This document shows, piece after piece, positions 1 through 10,372 of a DNA stretch of 64,000 nt (its first letter is position 1; every line of letters begins with the position of its first letter). A program made the position numbers and the translations under genes. The notes beneath the pieces are model-generated. The model was not told where the DNA came from. It saw nothing but the letters and a program-made list of their open reading frames with translations, and did not search any database. The stretch covers positions 44,650,679-44,714,678 of the forward strand of contig NC_084462.1 in the NCBI RefSeq assembly GCF_027409185.1, written 5' to 3'. Origin of the DNA: Cynocephalus volans. Taxonomy: Eukaryota; Chordata; Mammalia; Dermoptera; Cynocephalidae.

Positions 1-1624
1 CTCTTTATTTGTAGCCTGTTCATCAGGCCAGAAAAAAAGTTTGCTGCTAGTATAAAGCCTGACACCCTGACATTACTAAGAAAAAATTACTAAAAAATGT
101 ACAAATATATTCTACAGAATAAGGTTCTACTAGAACTTAATATCCAAAAGAGAACATTTTTCAGGAACATTCTCAACGATCACTTGGGGGATTCCTTTTG
201 TGGATTACTTGTGGCCACTTCCCCCTGCTATGGTGATGTTTCTGCTTGTCTTTCTGTATCCTTATTCTTAGAAGAAACTTTATGGGGATTCAGAACTGCT
301 AAAAAATGTTTTCTGCTCCAAGAAACCCTAATGTGTAAAAAAACAATGCATTAATAAAACAAATTAAGAAGTGTTTATTCCCTGAGCCTAGCTGTTGTTG
401 CTGGTGCATTGATTTACAGAATATTAATTACTTGACAGAGAAGGCAAATGTGGAAGATGTGTAGCTAAAGAATGAGATATCCACTGTCAGTTAAAAACCA
501 AAGAAATCATGGCATTTTAGAGCAGAATGGTCTACTCCAATATGTTCATTCCACAAAGGAAACAAAGAGGTGAAGCTACCTGCACAAAGTCACACAGCTT
601 TGCAGAGTTGGGTGGGGCAGGGCAGAGGAGTAGCTCATCTCCTTTTGGCATGCTGCTGATAGAACATCTCAGAGCTGGTGGCATTGATCAGAGGGAACAG
701 AAAATTTTGACTTAACCCCACTTTACATGTACATCTATGATGCATTTCAACAACAAAGAAGCATTTTTTGTACTGTCTGCCAGACAGAGACCTTTACTAT
801 TGATATGTTTAAAAATTAATTACATGGAAGAGTAAAGACGGTGCACCCATCTCGGAGACTAACCACCACAAATGACAAGTGAAAAAGATGGAGCCGTTAC
901 AGTGCTCCTGACCGGGTTTATTTTCCCACAGGTTACTATGTACGGAGTTCAACATGCCTACTCTCAGATCAGGGACAGGCTTATGCCAGCCTGTGGAGGC
1001 TATGCTCAGGGTGCTGGTGTAGCCACAGAAGCCTTCTAGTCTCCACCTTGGATCTATGGGCATATCAAGAGTGCTTGTCACTTCTGGCCTGGGTTTTCTA
1101 GGAACTTCCTTTATTGATGTTTCATTGAAGTAGTCACAGGAAGACATTATTCCGGGTGTCTGTGCAAATGCTCTCTGAAACCTCCAAATTATTTTTAAAG
1201 TACCATGGGGGAATGTAGCATTTATGGTTTGGGAGCTGGCTATCTGTACAAAGCTAAGATAGAAAATCGCAAGTTGAGTGTAAACAGACCGTCAGGAGAC
1301 TGGGAATCTTGTTGCTTATGGCTGTGTGGGGACTGGAACTTACTAGAGCATCACTCATTTCTTACTTGACCCTGGATTGCTTTGTGGAGACCACTTGGTG
1401 CCTTCTACAACTAAAGCTCCTTGCAGGGGACCTTAGGCAGATGTATCTCTGAAAGTATATTCATCTATCTCTACAGGTACACTTTTGGAGGTACATCTGC
1501 CTTAGCTGTGAGCAGGGAGGTTGGAGTTTTGCATCTCTACTAACACACATATTAGCAAAAACGGGAAACATTGTGCTAACCTCTTTTAGAACAGCTGCAA
1601 AATTTCTAAATTACAAAATTCACT

Positions 1625-2235
1625 CTTAAAAATTTAAAATTCAGATGTAATTACATGCAATGAAGTACACCCATCCTAAGTGTACAGTTTTATGTGTTTT
1701 TGATAAATGCATACACTAGTATAGCCAACACCCCAACCAGGATAAAGAGCATTGCCATCACCCTAGAAAGTTGTTTGAGCCTCTTGCTAGTCATCTGAAA
1801 CCCCTCTCTCCTCACCCACCAAGGGCAACCACGATTCTGATTTCTACCTCATGGATCAGTTTTGCCTGTTCTTGAACTTCATATGTATGGACTAATACAG
1901 TATGTACCCTTTTTTGTCTGGCTTATACTTTTGGTTTTTTGAGACTCATGCATGTTTTTGCATGGGTTAGTAGTTCCTTCCCTTTCATTGCTAAGCAGTA
2001 TTGTGTTGAATGGATATATCATGATTTTTTTATCCATTCTTCTTCTGATGTATATATTTGGGTAGTTTCCAGTTTTTGCTATTATAAATAAAGCCCTTAT
2101 TAACATTCCCATACAGATATTTTTGTGAACATATTTTCATTTCTTTTGGATAGATAGTTAGAAGCAGAATTCCTGGATCATAAGTTAGGTGTATGTTTAA
2201 CCTAATGGGAAACTGCCAAACAGTTTAGATAACGC
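1625..2235 (-). repeat. L1 LINE 3' end (old mammalian L1)
   Basis: Read on the minus strand, this matches the familiar 3' end of mammalian L1 elements: the ORF2 tail with its 'aaatgtccatc...ggataaac'-type segment followed by the 3'UTR. On the plus strand the landmarks are the 'tggatcataag' motif near 2176, 'gtttccagtttttgctatta' near 2067 and 'cagtatgtaccc' near 1898. It is diverged and 5'-truncated, with no open ORF2 frame. The exact L1 subfamily cannot be set by eye. Confidence 0.8.
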
Positions 2236-2479
2236 ACTCTTAATTAATGAACCTGATTACCTATGAAATGAATTCTTTTAATTTTTTTGTTTTATGATTT
2301 GTTTTCATCTTAAATTGCATTGCTATGATACAGATAAACATTCTTCTGAAATATATCCTTAAGGATATGACCTTGATTAACTATATCATTTCATTAGTTC
2401 TTTAAGGCTTCTGAGTTGTTTATAAAAACAGCTCGGAATCTGGAAGACTCTCTGGAATGATCTCTTTCATGGATCTCTC

Positions 2480-2960
2480 CCATATTTTTCTTTATTATCT
2501 TCTTTAGTATCTTACACATACAAAAATATGTGTAACATATGTGCTAGTTATAAAGCATAATTATAAAATGGAAATTTGTAAATCCATCACTCAATCTAAG
2601 ACTGAATACATTTCCAAGAACATTGCATGTGCCTACGGGCTTCTTCCCACCCACTCCAATGGAATTCATATTTTTCGTTAATCTTGCTAAAACAAAAGCA
2701 AAAGAAAACAAAAATATTATGTATTTAATTCCCTTGCTTTAAAACATCTTGCCATAATTTTTTAGTTTTCCTTGCTTTTAAGAGCTTTATCAAAATGGTG
2801 TCACGCTGTATGCAGTTTTTCAGAATTCATATATTTTTACTCAGCCTGTGTTTCAAAGATCTACCTGTGTTGTGTGGTTAGACTTTATTCACTTTTGCTG
2901 CTGAATAACATCTTTCTGGGAATATATCACAATGGATTGGATTACTTGTAATACTCTTAA
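2480..2960 (-). repeat. Degenerate LINE-like 3' region
   Basis: The segment resembles very old L1/HAL1 3' regions on the minus strand: 'gctgctgaataacatctttc' near 2898 and 'acacatacaaaaatatgtgtaa' around 2514. Divergence is high and the boundaries are approximate. The family assignment is tentative. Confidence 0.35.
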
Positions 2961-5599
2961 TTATAATTCATGCTGTTTCTCATAATTTCACTTGATATAT
3001 ACTCATATTACATTTTAGGGAAGTCTGATACATTTAGCAGAGTAATTTGAGGTAAAAGTGTTATCAAGTAAACAGAATTTTGAAAAAATGAAAACAAGCA
3101 ACCAGTTTCTGCTCCAAAAGATGGAGAATCTATAAGATACCTGGGGAAAATGGTGTAAAACAAATACTATGACGTATTTGTCAGTGTGGATGTAAAGCAA
3201 AGACTCCAATCAATGTTTGTCTACGTAATTTTATTCCAAGGTTGAAAAAAATAAATTGCTTTGAGTATGTAGAATGTCATCATTTAAAGAAATAAAAATC
3301 AACTTCTTTGTCTATGTGATCAAGTTAGAGCCTAAAGGAAACCTAAATTTGATTCTTTTTTTCTAAACATTAAACTGTGTAAATAATAAGCATTTAACTT
3401 CACTGTCTAAAATAACTTAATCATATTGATTTCCTACTACAGGAAAATGCAAACATTATTTTAAAAACGTATAAATTAAAAACCATTTTGGTAAAAAAAA
3501 AATCCTACAGCTACAAATAACTGTCTGCATTTCTCTTTATTCTGTATACCTATTTATGTTCTAGGGGACAACTGAAAGGTCATTTTTATCACTAATACTA
3601 CAAATATATTGGGTTGTATTTAAAGATTTTATATTATCATTTAGCCTTTTAAAAGTCAGCTCTAAATGTTTGTCTTAATTTACAAGTATGTATTAAAAAA
3701 TTCTGAACACCAAATATAGTGAAAATGTGATATTGATATACCTTTGCATTTAACTCCACAGTGGATCTGCAGGCATCAAACCAACCTCATACAGGGAACT
3801 CTGAAGAAATATTTGAAAATCAGTAGACCAAATTTTAATTATTCATGTGTACTGCCTAATTTTTAAATGATACATGCTAAATTTAAGATTCTAATATATT
3901 TCTTTGTTAATGTGCAGGAACATCTAAACCTGAAACTTTTTATTTATAAATTAAGCTGAATTTCAGTGAAACAAAATAATCCCTTATGAATAACTCTCTT
4001 AAGTATAAAAGGTTTATTTTCTTTCTATACAACTGACTCAGTGAATTGAGCCTAAAAATTCCAAGGGGGAAAATGATTTAGGAAATAAATACAGAAAAAA
4101 AGGACTAAATTTCCGTTATGATAGCTTCCAACCTGTTTTCAGCTTTGAATTTTAAAAACTGTTTACAAACGATGGGATGTATAATGTAAAGCAGAAATCT
4201 TTTACAATTACAGAGTAATGAAAGAAATGTACTTTTCTTTTACAACAGGTCCCCTCTTACCAGACAGGCTAATTGTTTATGAGACAAACACTTCCACTCG
4301 ATCTAGACAGTCACAACTCTTATTAGCCAACTTGTTTTGTATTTGTTATTGACATCAATTAGCCTGAGTCATGAAACCAGACCACATTAAGGCGACACGT
4401 GGTCTCTAATTACTATTTTTAAAAGTCCACGTATTTCAAACTCCTCTCTCCTGCCATTGCTGGGCTGATTTCCCCTTGGAGGATTTGGTCTCCACAGCAT
4501 TTATTCATTAGATGGCAGTTCCAGGGAAGTCTCGCCTTGGGAAAACCTGTTTTCAGGCACATTCAAGATACCGCCGAGGAGACTTGGGGTTGGGGTTGGT
4601 GCTGGGTTTTAGTCACTTACGTAGCAAACGAAGCAAGAGGGACGTGCCCGGGAGGACCCGAGGCAGGTGCGGGTGGGTTTCCGCAGTGGCCACTGATTTC
4701 GGGTGCGTGCGGCGTGCTCTCAGGTCGGGACTAGAGCCAGGAGACACATTCGGGCCGGGCCCCTGGCCCCCTACACCCTCCTCGGGGGCCCCTCGGACAC
4801 GCCCCCCGAGCCGCGGGGCCCCTCAGCCCCGCACAGTGCACGCATCCCGGCCGCTCCCCGCAGCCGCCCACGTGGTGGAGCCCTAAGCCGCGCCAGGCCG
4901 CAGGGAGCGCTCGGGGCCCGCGGCGGGTCGGGGAGGCCCGGCCAGCGGGACCCAGCCGAGCCGGCCCCCAGCTCGGGCCCCCACATTTCCTTCCCCAGAG
5001 GAAGGGAGACGATACTACGCGGGGCCATCCCTTCCCGGCACCCGCCGCGCCCTCTGGCGGCCGCCGCGAGGACGCGCCACGGGCACGCGGGGCCGCCTGT
5101 CTGGACCCCCCTTCCGGGGCTTGGGAACAGGGGCGGGCGGCGGGCTCTCTCCCCTCGCGCCCCTGGGCCGAGCCACCCGGGCCGCGCCCTTCCCCCTCAG
5201 CTCCCCGCCAGTCCCGGAACTCCGAGCTACCCGAACGTGACGCCGCAGGCGCCCCAGCCTTGTGTGAAAGTGCCCAGCGTAGTAGCCTGGGGGGGGGGGT
5301 CCCCTTTTTCCCAGGTGTGCCCCTCCCGACACGTTCGGGCTTTCCAACACTCTGCGAAAAAATGCCGCATGCACGCACTTATTTATTTTGCAACAGCTGC
5401 AAGAAACAATGAAGCTTTTCAAGAACCGGGGAAACGCGCTTCCAGCCGCGCTGTTGTTGTTTTCAATGAACCTCTCCGGGCCCCGCACTCCCCGCCCCCT
5501 CCCCTCCTAGCCTGAATCCGGCCTCCCAGCCGCCAAGCCCGGGCCGGCGCCGGGGGCATTGTTTTTGGAGTCCTGCGGGAGGGGAGGGCGCGTGCGGGG

Positions 5600-5860
5600 T
5601 GGCCGGCGCAGTGCGGGTGGGGGCGGGAGCGGGTGGGCGTGCGCGCGCTTGTGCCGGCGCGGGCGGGGGGGTGGGGGCGGTGCCTCGCAGCCTCGCGCCC
5701 CACGCCCAGGCTCCGCTCCGCACGTCCCGGGGATCCCTGGCTCCGGCTCTTGGCGCGCGCCGGCCTGGGCCGGGCCCTCGGCGCGCCGCGGCTGCGGCTG
5801 TGGCCGCTCGGGTGAGCGCGCGGGCGGGTGTGCGCGGCCCCGGGAGCGCGCGCGAGTCCC
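5600..5860 (+). promoter_or_regulatory. IGF1R: IGF1R core/proximal promoter, GC-box cluster
   Basis: The 260 bases before the presumed start hold several Sp1-type GC boxes (GGGGGCGGG at 5619-5627; GGGCGGGG starting at 5661; GGGGGCGG ending at 5680). I see no TATA box or CCAAT box. This fits the known IGF1R promoter, which depends on Sp1 and an initiator rather than TATA, and is repressed by p53 and WT1 in human and rat. The G runs at 5660-5678 also fit a G-quadruplex pattern. The position of the promoter is inferred from the known roughly 1 kb length of the mammalian IGF1R 5'UTR. Confidence 0.75.
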
Positions 5861-6617
5861 TAGTGTGTGGTAGCGGCGGCGGCGGCGGCAGCGGCGCGGC
5901 GAGGCTGAGGCTCTTGTTTACCAGCATTAACTCCGCTGAGCGGAAAAAAAAAAAAAAAAAAGGAAAAAACCCGAGGAGCAGCTAGCGCACCAGGCGAACT
6001 CGAGAGGCGAGCGAGCGAGACCGACGCCGCCAGCGAGCCTGCCCCAGGCGCGCCCGCGGCCGGCGCTCGCAGACCCTCGGCTCCGCTCCCCGGACCCCCC
6101 CCTCTGCTCCCTCCACGCCCCTCCCGCGTTGGGGGCGCTCCACGGCGCGCCGCGCGCCTCGGCTTTGACCTTCAGCGAGCCGAAGCCCCCGCGCGCAGAG
6201 CCGGCGGCGGCGGCGGCAGCGGCGGGTGGGGGCCGGCGCGGGGCGGGCGGCGCGGCGGGAGTGCTGAGCGCGGCGCGGCCGGCCCGCCGCTTTGTGTGTG
6301 TCCTGGATTTGGGAAGGAGCTCGCGGCGGCGGCGCTGCTGAGGGAGGCGGCGGCGGCGAGCGGAGCCCGGAGGAGGAGGAGGGGGAGTCGCTCATTCATT
6401 TTTACTTCGCATTTCTGCCCCTCGCTGGCCTCGCCTGCGACCCGGACTTCGGGGCAGTCCTGAGAACTGCGTCGCGCCCTCCCGCCGCAGAGGCTCGGGC
6501 GTCGGGCAGCCTCCGTCTAGGTCTGGGGTCGGGCTTGTTTTTCTTCGTTGAGACGGACTTAGGCTTTGCCCCCTTTCTTTGCAGTTTTTCTCCCCTCCTG
6601 CCTCTCCCGGTTTGAAA

Positions 6618-6704
6618 ATGGAGGCTGACGACGCCGACAGCCCGCCCCAGCGCGCCTCGGGTTCCCGACTCCGCCGAGCCCTGGGCCGCGGCTGCCGGCG
6701 CTGA
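6618..6704 (+). CDS. Upstream ORF, 28 codons, in the IGF1R leader
   Basis: An ATG at 6618 opens a 28-codon frame ending at TGA 6702-6704. The peptide begins MEADDADSPPQR and ends in an arginine-rich stretch (RRALGRGCRR). Initiation context is strong, with A at -3 and G at +4 (gaaaATGg). Reading 5862-6892 by eye, this is the only ATG in the whole leader. It ends 188 nt before the receptor AUG, so reinitiation is possible. The matching stretch of the human leader, as I remember it, keeps the same ATG, frame and stop. The peptide matches no domain I know, and its role is more likely translational control than a stable product. Translation is inferred, not shown. Confidence 0.6.
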   Translation: MEADDADSPPQRASGSRLRRALGRGCRR

Positions 6705-6821
6705 GAGGCCGGCCTGCGCTGCCGCCCGCCCCGTCCGCCGGACCCCCGGGCCGCCGCCGCCTTCAGCGTATTGTTTCCTTCGCCCTTGCTTTTGGAGGGG
6801 GAGCGAAGACTGAGTTTGAGA

Positions 6822-6862
6822 CTTTTTTCTCTTCCTTTCCTTTTTTAAAAATTTTTTCTTTT
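6822..6862 (+). promoter_or_regulatory. IGF1R: Pyrimidine/U-rich tract before the IGF1R start codon (putative IRES element)
   Basis: About 40 nt of almost pure pyrimidine, broken by one A5 run (6847-6851), end 30 nt before the main AUG. In human IGF1R a poly(U)-containing segment just upstream of the AUG has been described as the core of an internal ribosome entry site, with HuR and PTB as regulators. The location matches. Here the U run is broken by C and A bases, whereas the human tract as I recall it is a longer unbroken U run. Function in this species is inferred. Confidence 0.5.
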
Positions 6863-6883
6863 GAGAAGGGAATTTCGTCCTAA

Positions 6884-7414
<531 letters not shown>

Positions 7415-8059
7415 TGACCCCCGCGCGGCGCGCAGGCATTGATGACGGCACCTGTGGCCGCGCCGCGTGTTCGCTGCTGGGGCAGACTTGGTGGCGGGGA
7501 GCTGCCCGGCCCACCGGGTGCACGTTGCCCTCGAGGGGGATGTACCCGGCAGAGAGACCCCGAAACCGCAAGATACGTTTCTGAACTTGCCGGCGCGTCC
7601 TCCCGTCGCTCTGTGTGCTTTACCACTCGGGTCCCTGGCCTTCCCTGTCATTTTGGTTCACTCCGCGTCGGGATACCTGCCCCCAGTATCCCGGGCTGCT
7701 CCGTGCGGGTGGGGGGACCGTTCCCGGCACAGCCCCTAGGGAAGTGCAAGGTCGGGGATCTTCAGCCTGGCTCTTCTGGGGATCGCGACTGCCCCCAATT
7801 CAGAAGGTTCTGGGACCGTCTCCCAGTTTCTGTCCAGCTCGTGGACGCCTCTTCTCCTCCTTTGGGGGGAGGGCGTGCTGTAGCGGGGGGAGCGTCCGAG
7901 TGTGCGTTAGTGGTGCACGGTCGGAGCCGACATGCCTTTCCACACACGTGCTCAACGCGGTGTGTAGCTGCCGCCACACGGCCGCTCGGGGACATCTAGA
8001 CGCCAGGTCCTGGCGAGAGGTGTCGTGCGCTGTCGTTTAAGGATCGCCAGGATCTGTTT

Positions 8060-9746
8060 GGTTTTGCGAGAGCGCAGCCCTGGCCTTGGTTTTGTTGAGC
8101 CAGAGCTGTGCTGCACTCCCTCCGCCCGCCCCGCACTCCCTTTGTACATAGTTAACAAGCAGTGTCGCTCCACAGTCGCCGTCGCTTGCAATCTGATAGC
8201 TTTTGTTTTGGTGGCGTCGGGTAGGGGTAGGTGGGGAAGCGCGGGGACGCAGGGAGTGAGAGCTCCTCACGGTGTGCGAAGGCAGGAGAAGGAGGGGGTT
8301 TTATTCTCAAAAAATTAAAGCGTGGCTTACTGGTACATTGGAGGTGGTGGGGTAATCTGAACACGATTAAAAGTTTAAATGCAGTCGTAGAACGGGCTGG
8401 GAGCGGTGAGGGCGTGTTTAGTGAGTAATGTTTGTCGAGGGTATGCAGGTGGTGACGGTTAACTTTGAAAAATCACGATTGAACCTTGAAGTGTGAGGGG
8501 GAGTAACAGGAGGCAGCGGGGGCTGTGTGGCCCCATTACAGGGGCGATTCAGAAAGGCTGTTTCTGTAAGCAAATCCTCCATAAACGTCTTGCAAGAAAT
8601 GAGTCCGTTATGGAGTAAGAACAGATCTTAATAGAATTAGCGCGTTTACTGAATAGAGTAAGACGCAGACTGGGGCCGGACCTTCCACGAATCTGGGTTC
8701 TTCTGCTCTTTGTTTTCTAAACTTCCAGCACACTGGATTGGGCGAAGGGCTTCCGGCTCTCTTCTGCTAAGGCATTTAGGTGGTGTTTGGGGGACAGAGG
8801 GGGATTTCTAGTCTTTAAAAACTAAATATAGTTTAGGAGGCACCGGAGTTCTAATCCATTTTATTATGGCATGTTATTGAATTATGTAGTTTCTTTAGTT
8901 TTATTACTTAATGTTAGTAAAGTTCGGAAGTTCAGAATAGCAGTGATGGCCTTGCTTCTTCATGTCGGGCATTTTAAAATAGGATGTCTTGCTGAGAGCG
9001 TTCTTCATGAAGAATATTCTTTGTGAAAGGCCGTTCTCTTCTTGAGAACACAGACAGGAAGGGAAGGGGTATTTTAATGTATGTTTTTAATCCCGTGATG
9101 CCAGAGCTTTTCCCAAGGATCCCTTTTAAAATGGTTAGTTCCTTAAAAAACCTGATGGATAGCCAGAGGGCACCCCAAATCCTGATTATGGTTTGCTGAA
9201 GTCCTGATTAGGTACCTGTCCCTCCCTCCATCTCTGAAGTTTTGAAGATTAAATGATAATGCATATGAATATGCGTTCAATTTTTAGTTGGAAGAGTGCT
9301 GGGCCACTTTCACAGAAATAAGTTACTGAGTCCTGTCAGAGATGAGTGTTCTTTCCACTGTTGTCTAGTGTGTGATAAAGATTCAGGTATTGTTGGTTCA
9401 CTTGCAGGTATTTCACTGGCATTCAGAATTAAGTCTTTCCTCTTTGAATGTTACAGCAGTAGGGAGAATGTTTTGTCTTAAAACATTTTTTGAAGCAGAT
9501 GCAGTCATATGCATTTGTTTTTTATCACTGTAATGTGAATAGAGCATCTAAGTAAGGGAGGTTTGGAAGTTAAGGGGTGATGGCTGTTTTCTTTTTTAGA
9601 ATCAGTGTGCACTTTATTGTGGCCACCTCCTTAAAAGGTTTCAGTTATCTTTCTGCCCCAGGCCCAGTCACATCCTATTGTCAGAAAAATGTAGGTGTGC
9701 GAAATGTTAGTATTTAAAGTTAGTGGTTTATTACCATAAGGAGAAT
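8060..9746. other. Intron 1, unique stretch after the CpG island
   Basis: CpG density falls off through this stretch. I recognise no repeat family, exon or RNA gene. Being just downstream of a broad promoter, it is a plausible place for intronic enhancer elements, but nothing here proves it. Confidence 0.5.
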
Positions 9747-9764
9747 CAAGAATGAGAACTTTTG

Positions 9765-9877
9765 TCAGCACCACGCTCAGCCAGTCAGTGAGCAAACCAG
9801 CCATCCCTATATGGGATCCGAACCCGTGGCCTTGGTGTTATCAGCACCGCACTCTACCGAGTGAGCCACGGGCTGGC
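9765..9877 (-). mobile_element. CYN SINE, tRNA-Ile-derived
   Basis: Read on the minus strand this starts GGCCAGCCCGTGGCTCACT and continues through a tRNA-like unit with B box (GGGTTCGGATCC) and the TATATAGGGATGG linker into the second unit, which is truncated. Exact 18-bp target-site duplications (caagaatgagaacttttg) flank it at 9747-9764 and 9878-9895, so the boundaries are firm. The sense copy ends in AAAA-type bases shared with the duplication. CYN elements are known from colugos. Confidence 0.9.
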
Positions 9878-10084
9878 CAAGAATGAGAACTTTTGAAAGA
9901 ACCTAAATAGCAAATTATAGTTTAGACTCTTTAGAAGGAAATAGCAAGTAAACTATATTTTGTAGAGGGGTTGGGTGTGGGTCAGGATTTGAAGTTTAAA
10001 AAGTCAAATGTTTTATTTGTCAAAAGGCTTAGAAAAGTCTAACTCAAAGAAATATGCTAAGGTTTGAATAGATGAACCTTCAAA

Positions 10085-10372
10085 ACATTGCAAAAAGTGA
10101 AAGAAGTGATTCCATTTATATGAAATGCCCAGAATAAGCAAATCCATAGAGACAGAAAGTAGATTAGTGGTTGCCAGGGGCTGGGGGAGGATAGAATGGG
10201 GAGTGACTGTTAATGGGTACAGGGTTTCTTTTTGGGGTGATGAAAATGTTCTAAAATTAGTTTGTGGTAATGGTTGTACAACTCTTAATATACTAAAAAC
10301 CATTGAAATGTATGCTTTAAATCAGCGACTCTTACAGTATGTGAATTATATCTCAAACTTTTTTAAAAAAAA
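10085..10372 (+). repeat. L1 LINE 3' end
   Basis: This is a classic mammalian L1 3'UTR: 'tgattccatttatatgaaat', 'gacagaaagtagattagtgg', 'tggttgtacaactctt' and 'gtgaattatatctcaa', ending in an A-rich tail (10360-10372). It is 5'-truncated to about 290 bp and non-coding. Confidence 0.88.

Larger units (their letters stand above)
1..4640. other. Upstream AT-rich flank of IGF1R
   Basis: No coding gene is visible. Open frames are short, start at unremarkable codons and show no recognisable protein. The sequence is AT-rich up to about 4600 and then turns abruptly GC-rich. Old LINE fragments are annotated separately (1625-2235 and 2480-2960). The rest (1-1620 and 2960-4400) looks like unique intergenic DNA in which I recognise nothing. 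The last 300 bases before the CpG island carry an AP-1-like TGAGTCA (4365-4371) and an E-box CACGTG (4396-4401), which could be distal promoter elements. Confidence 0.7.
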
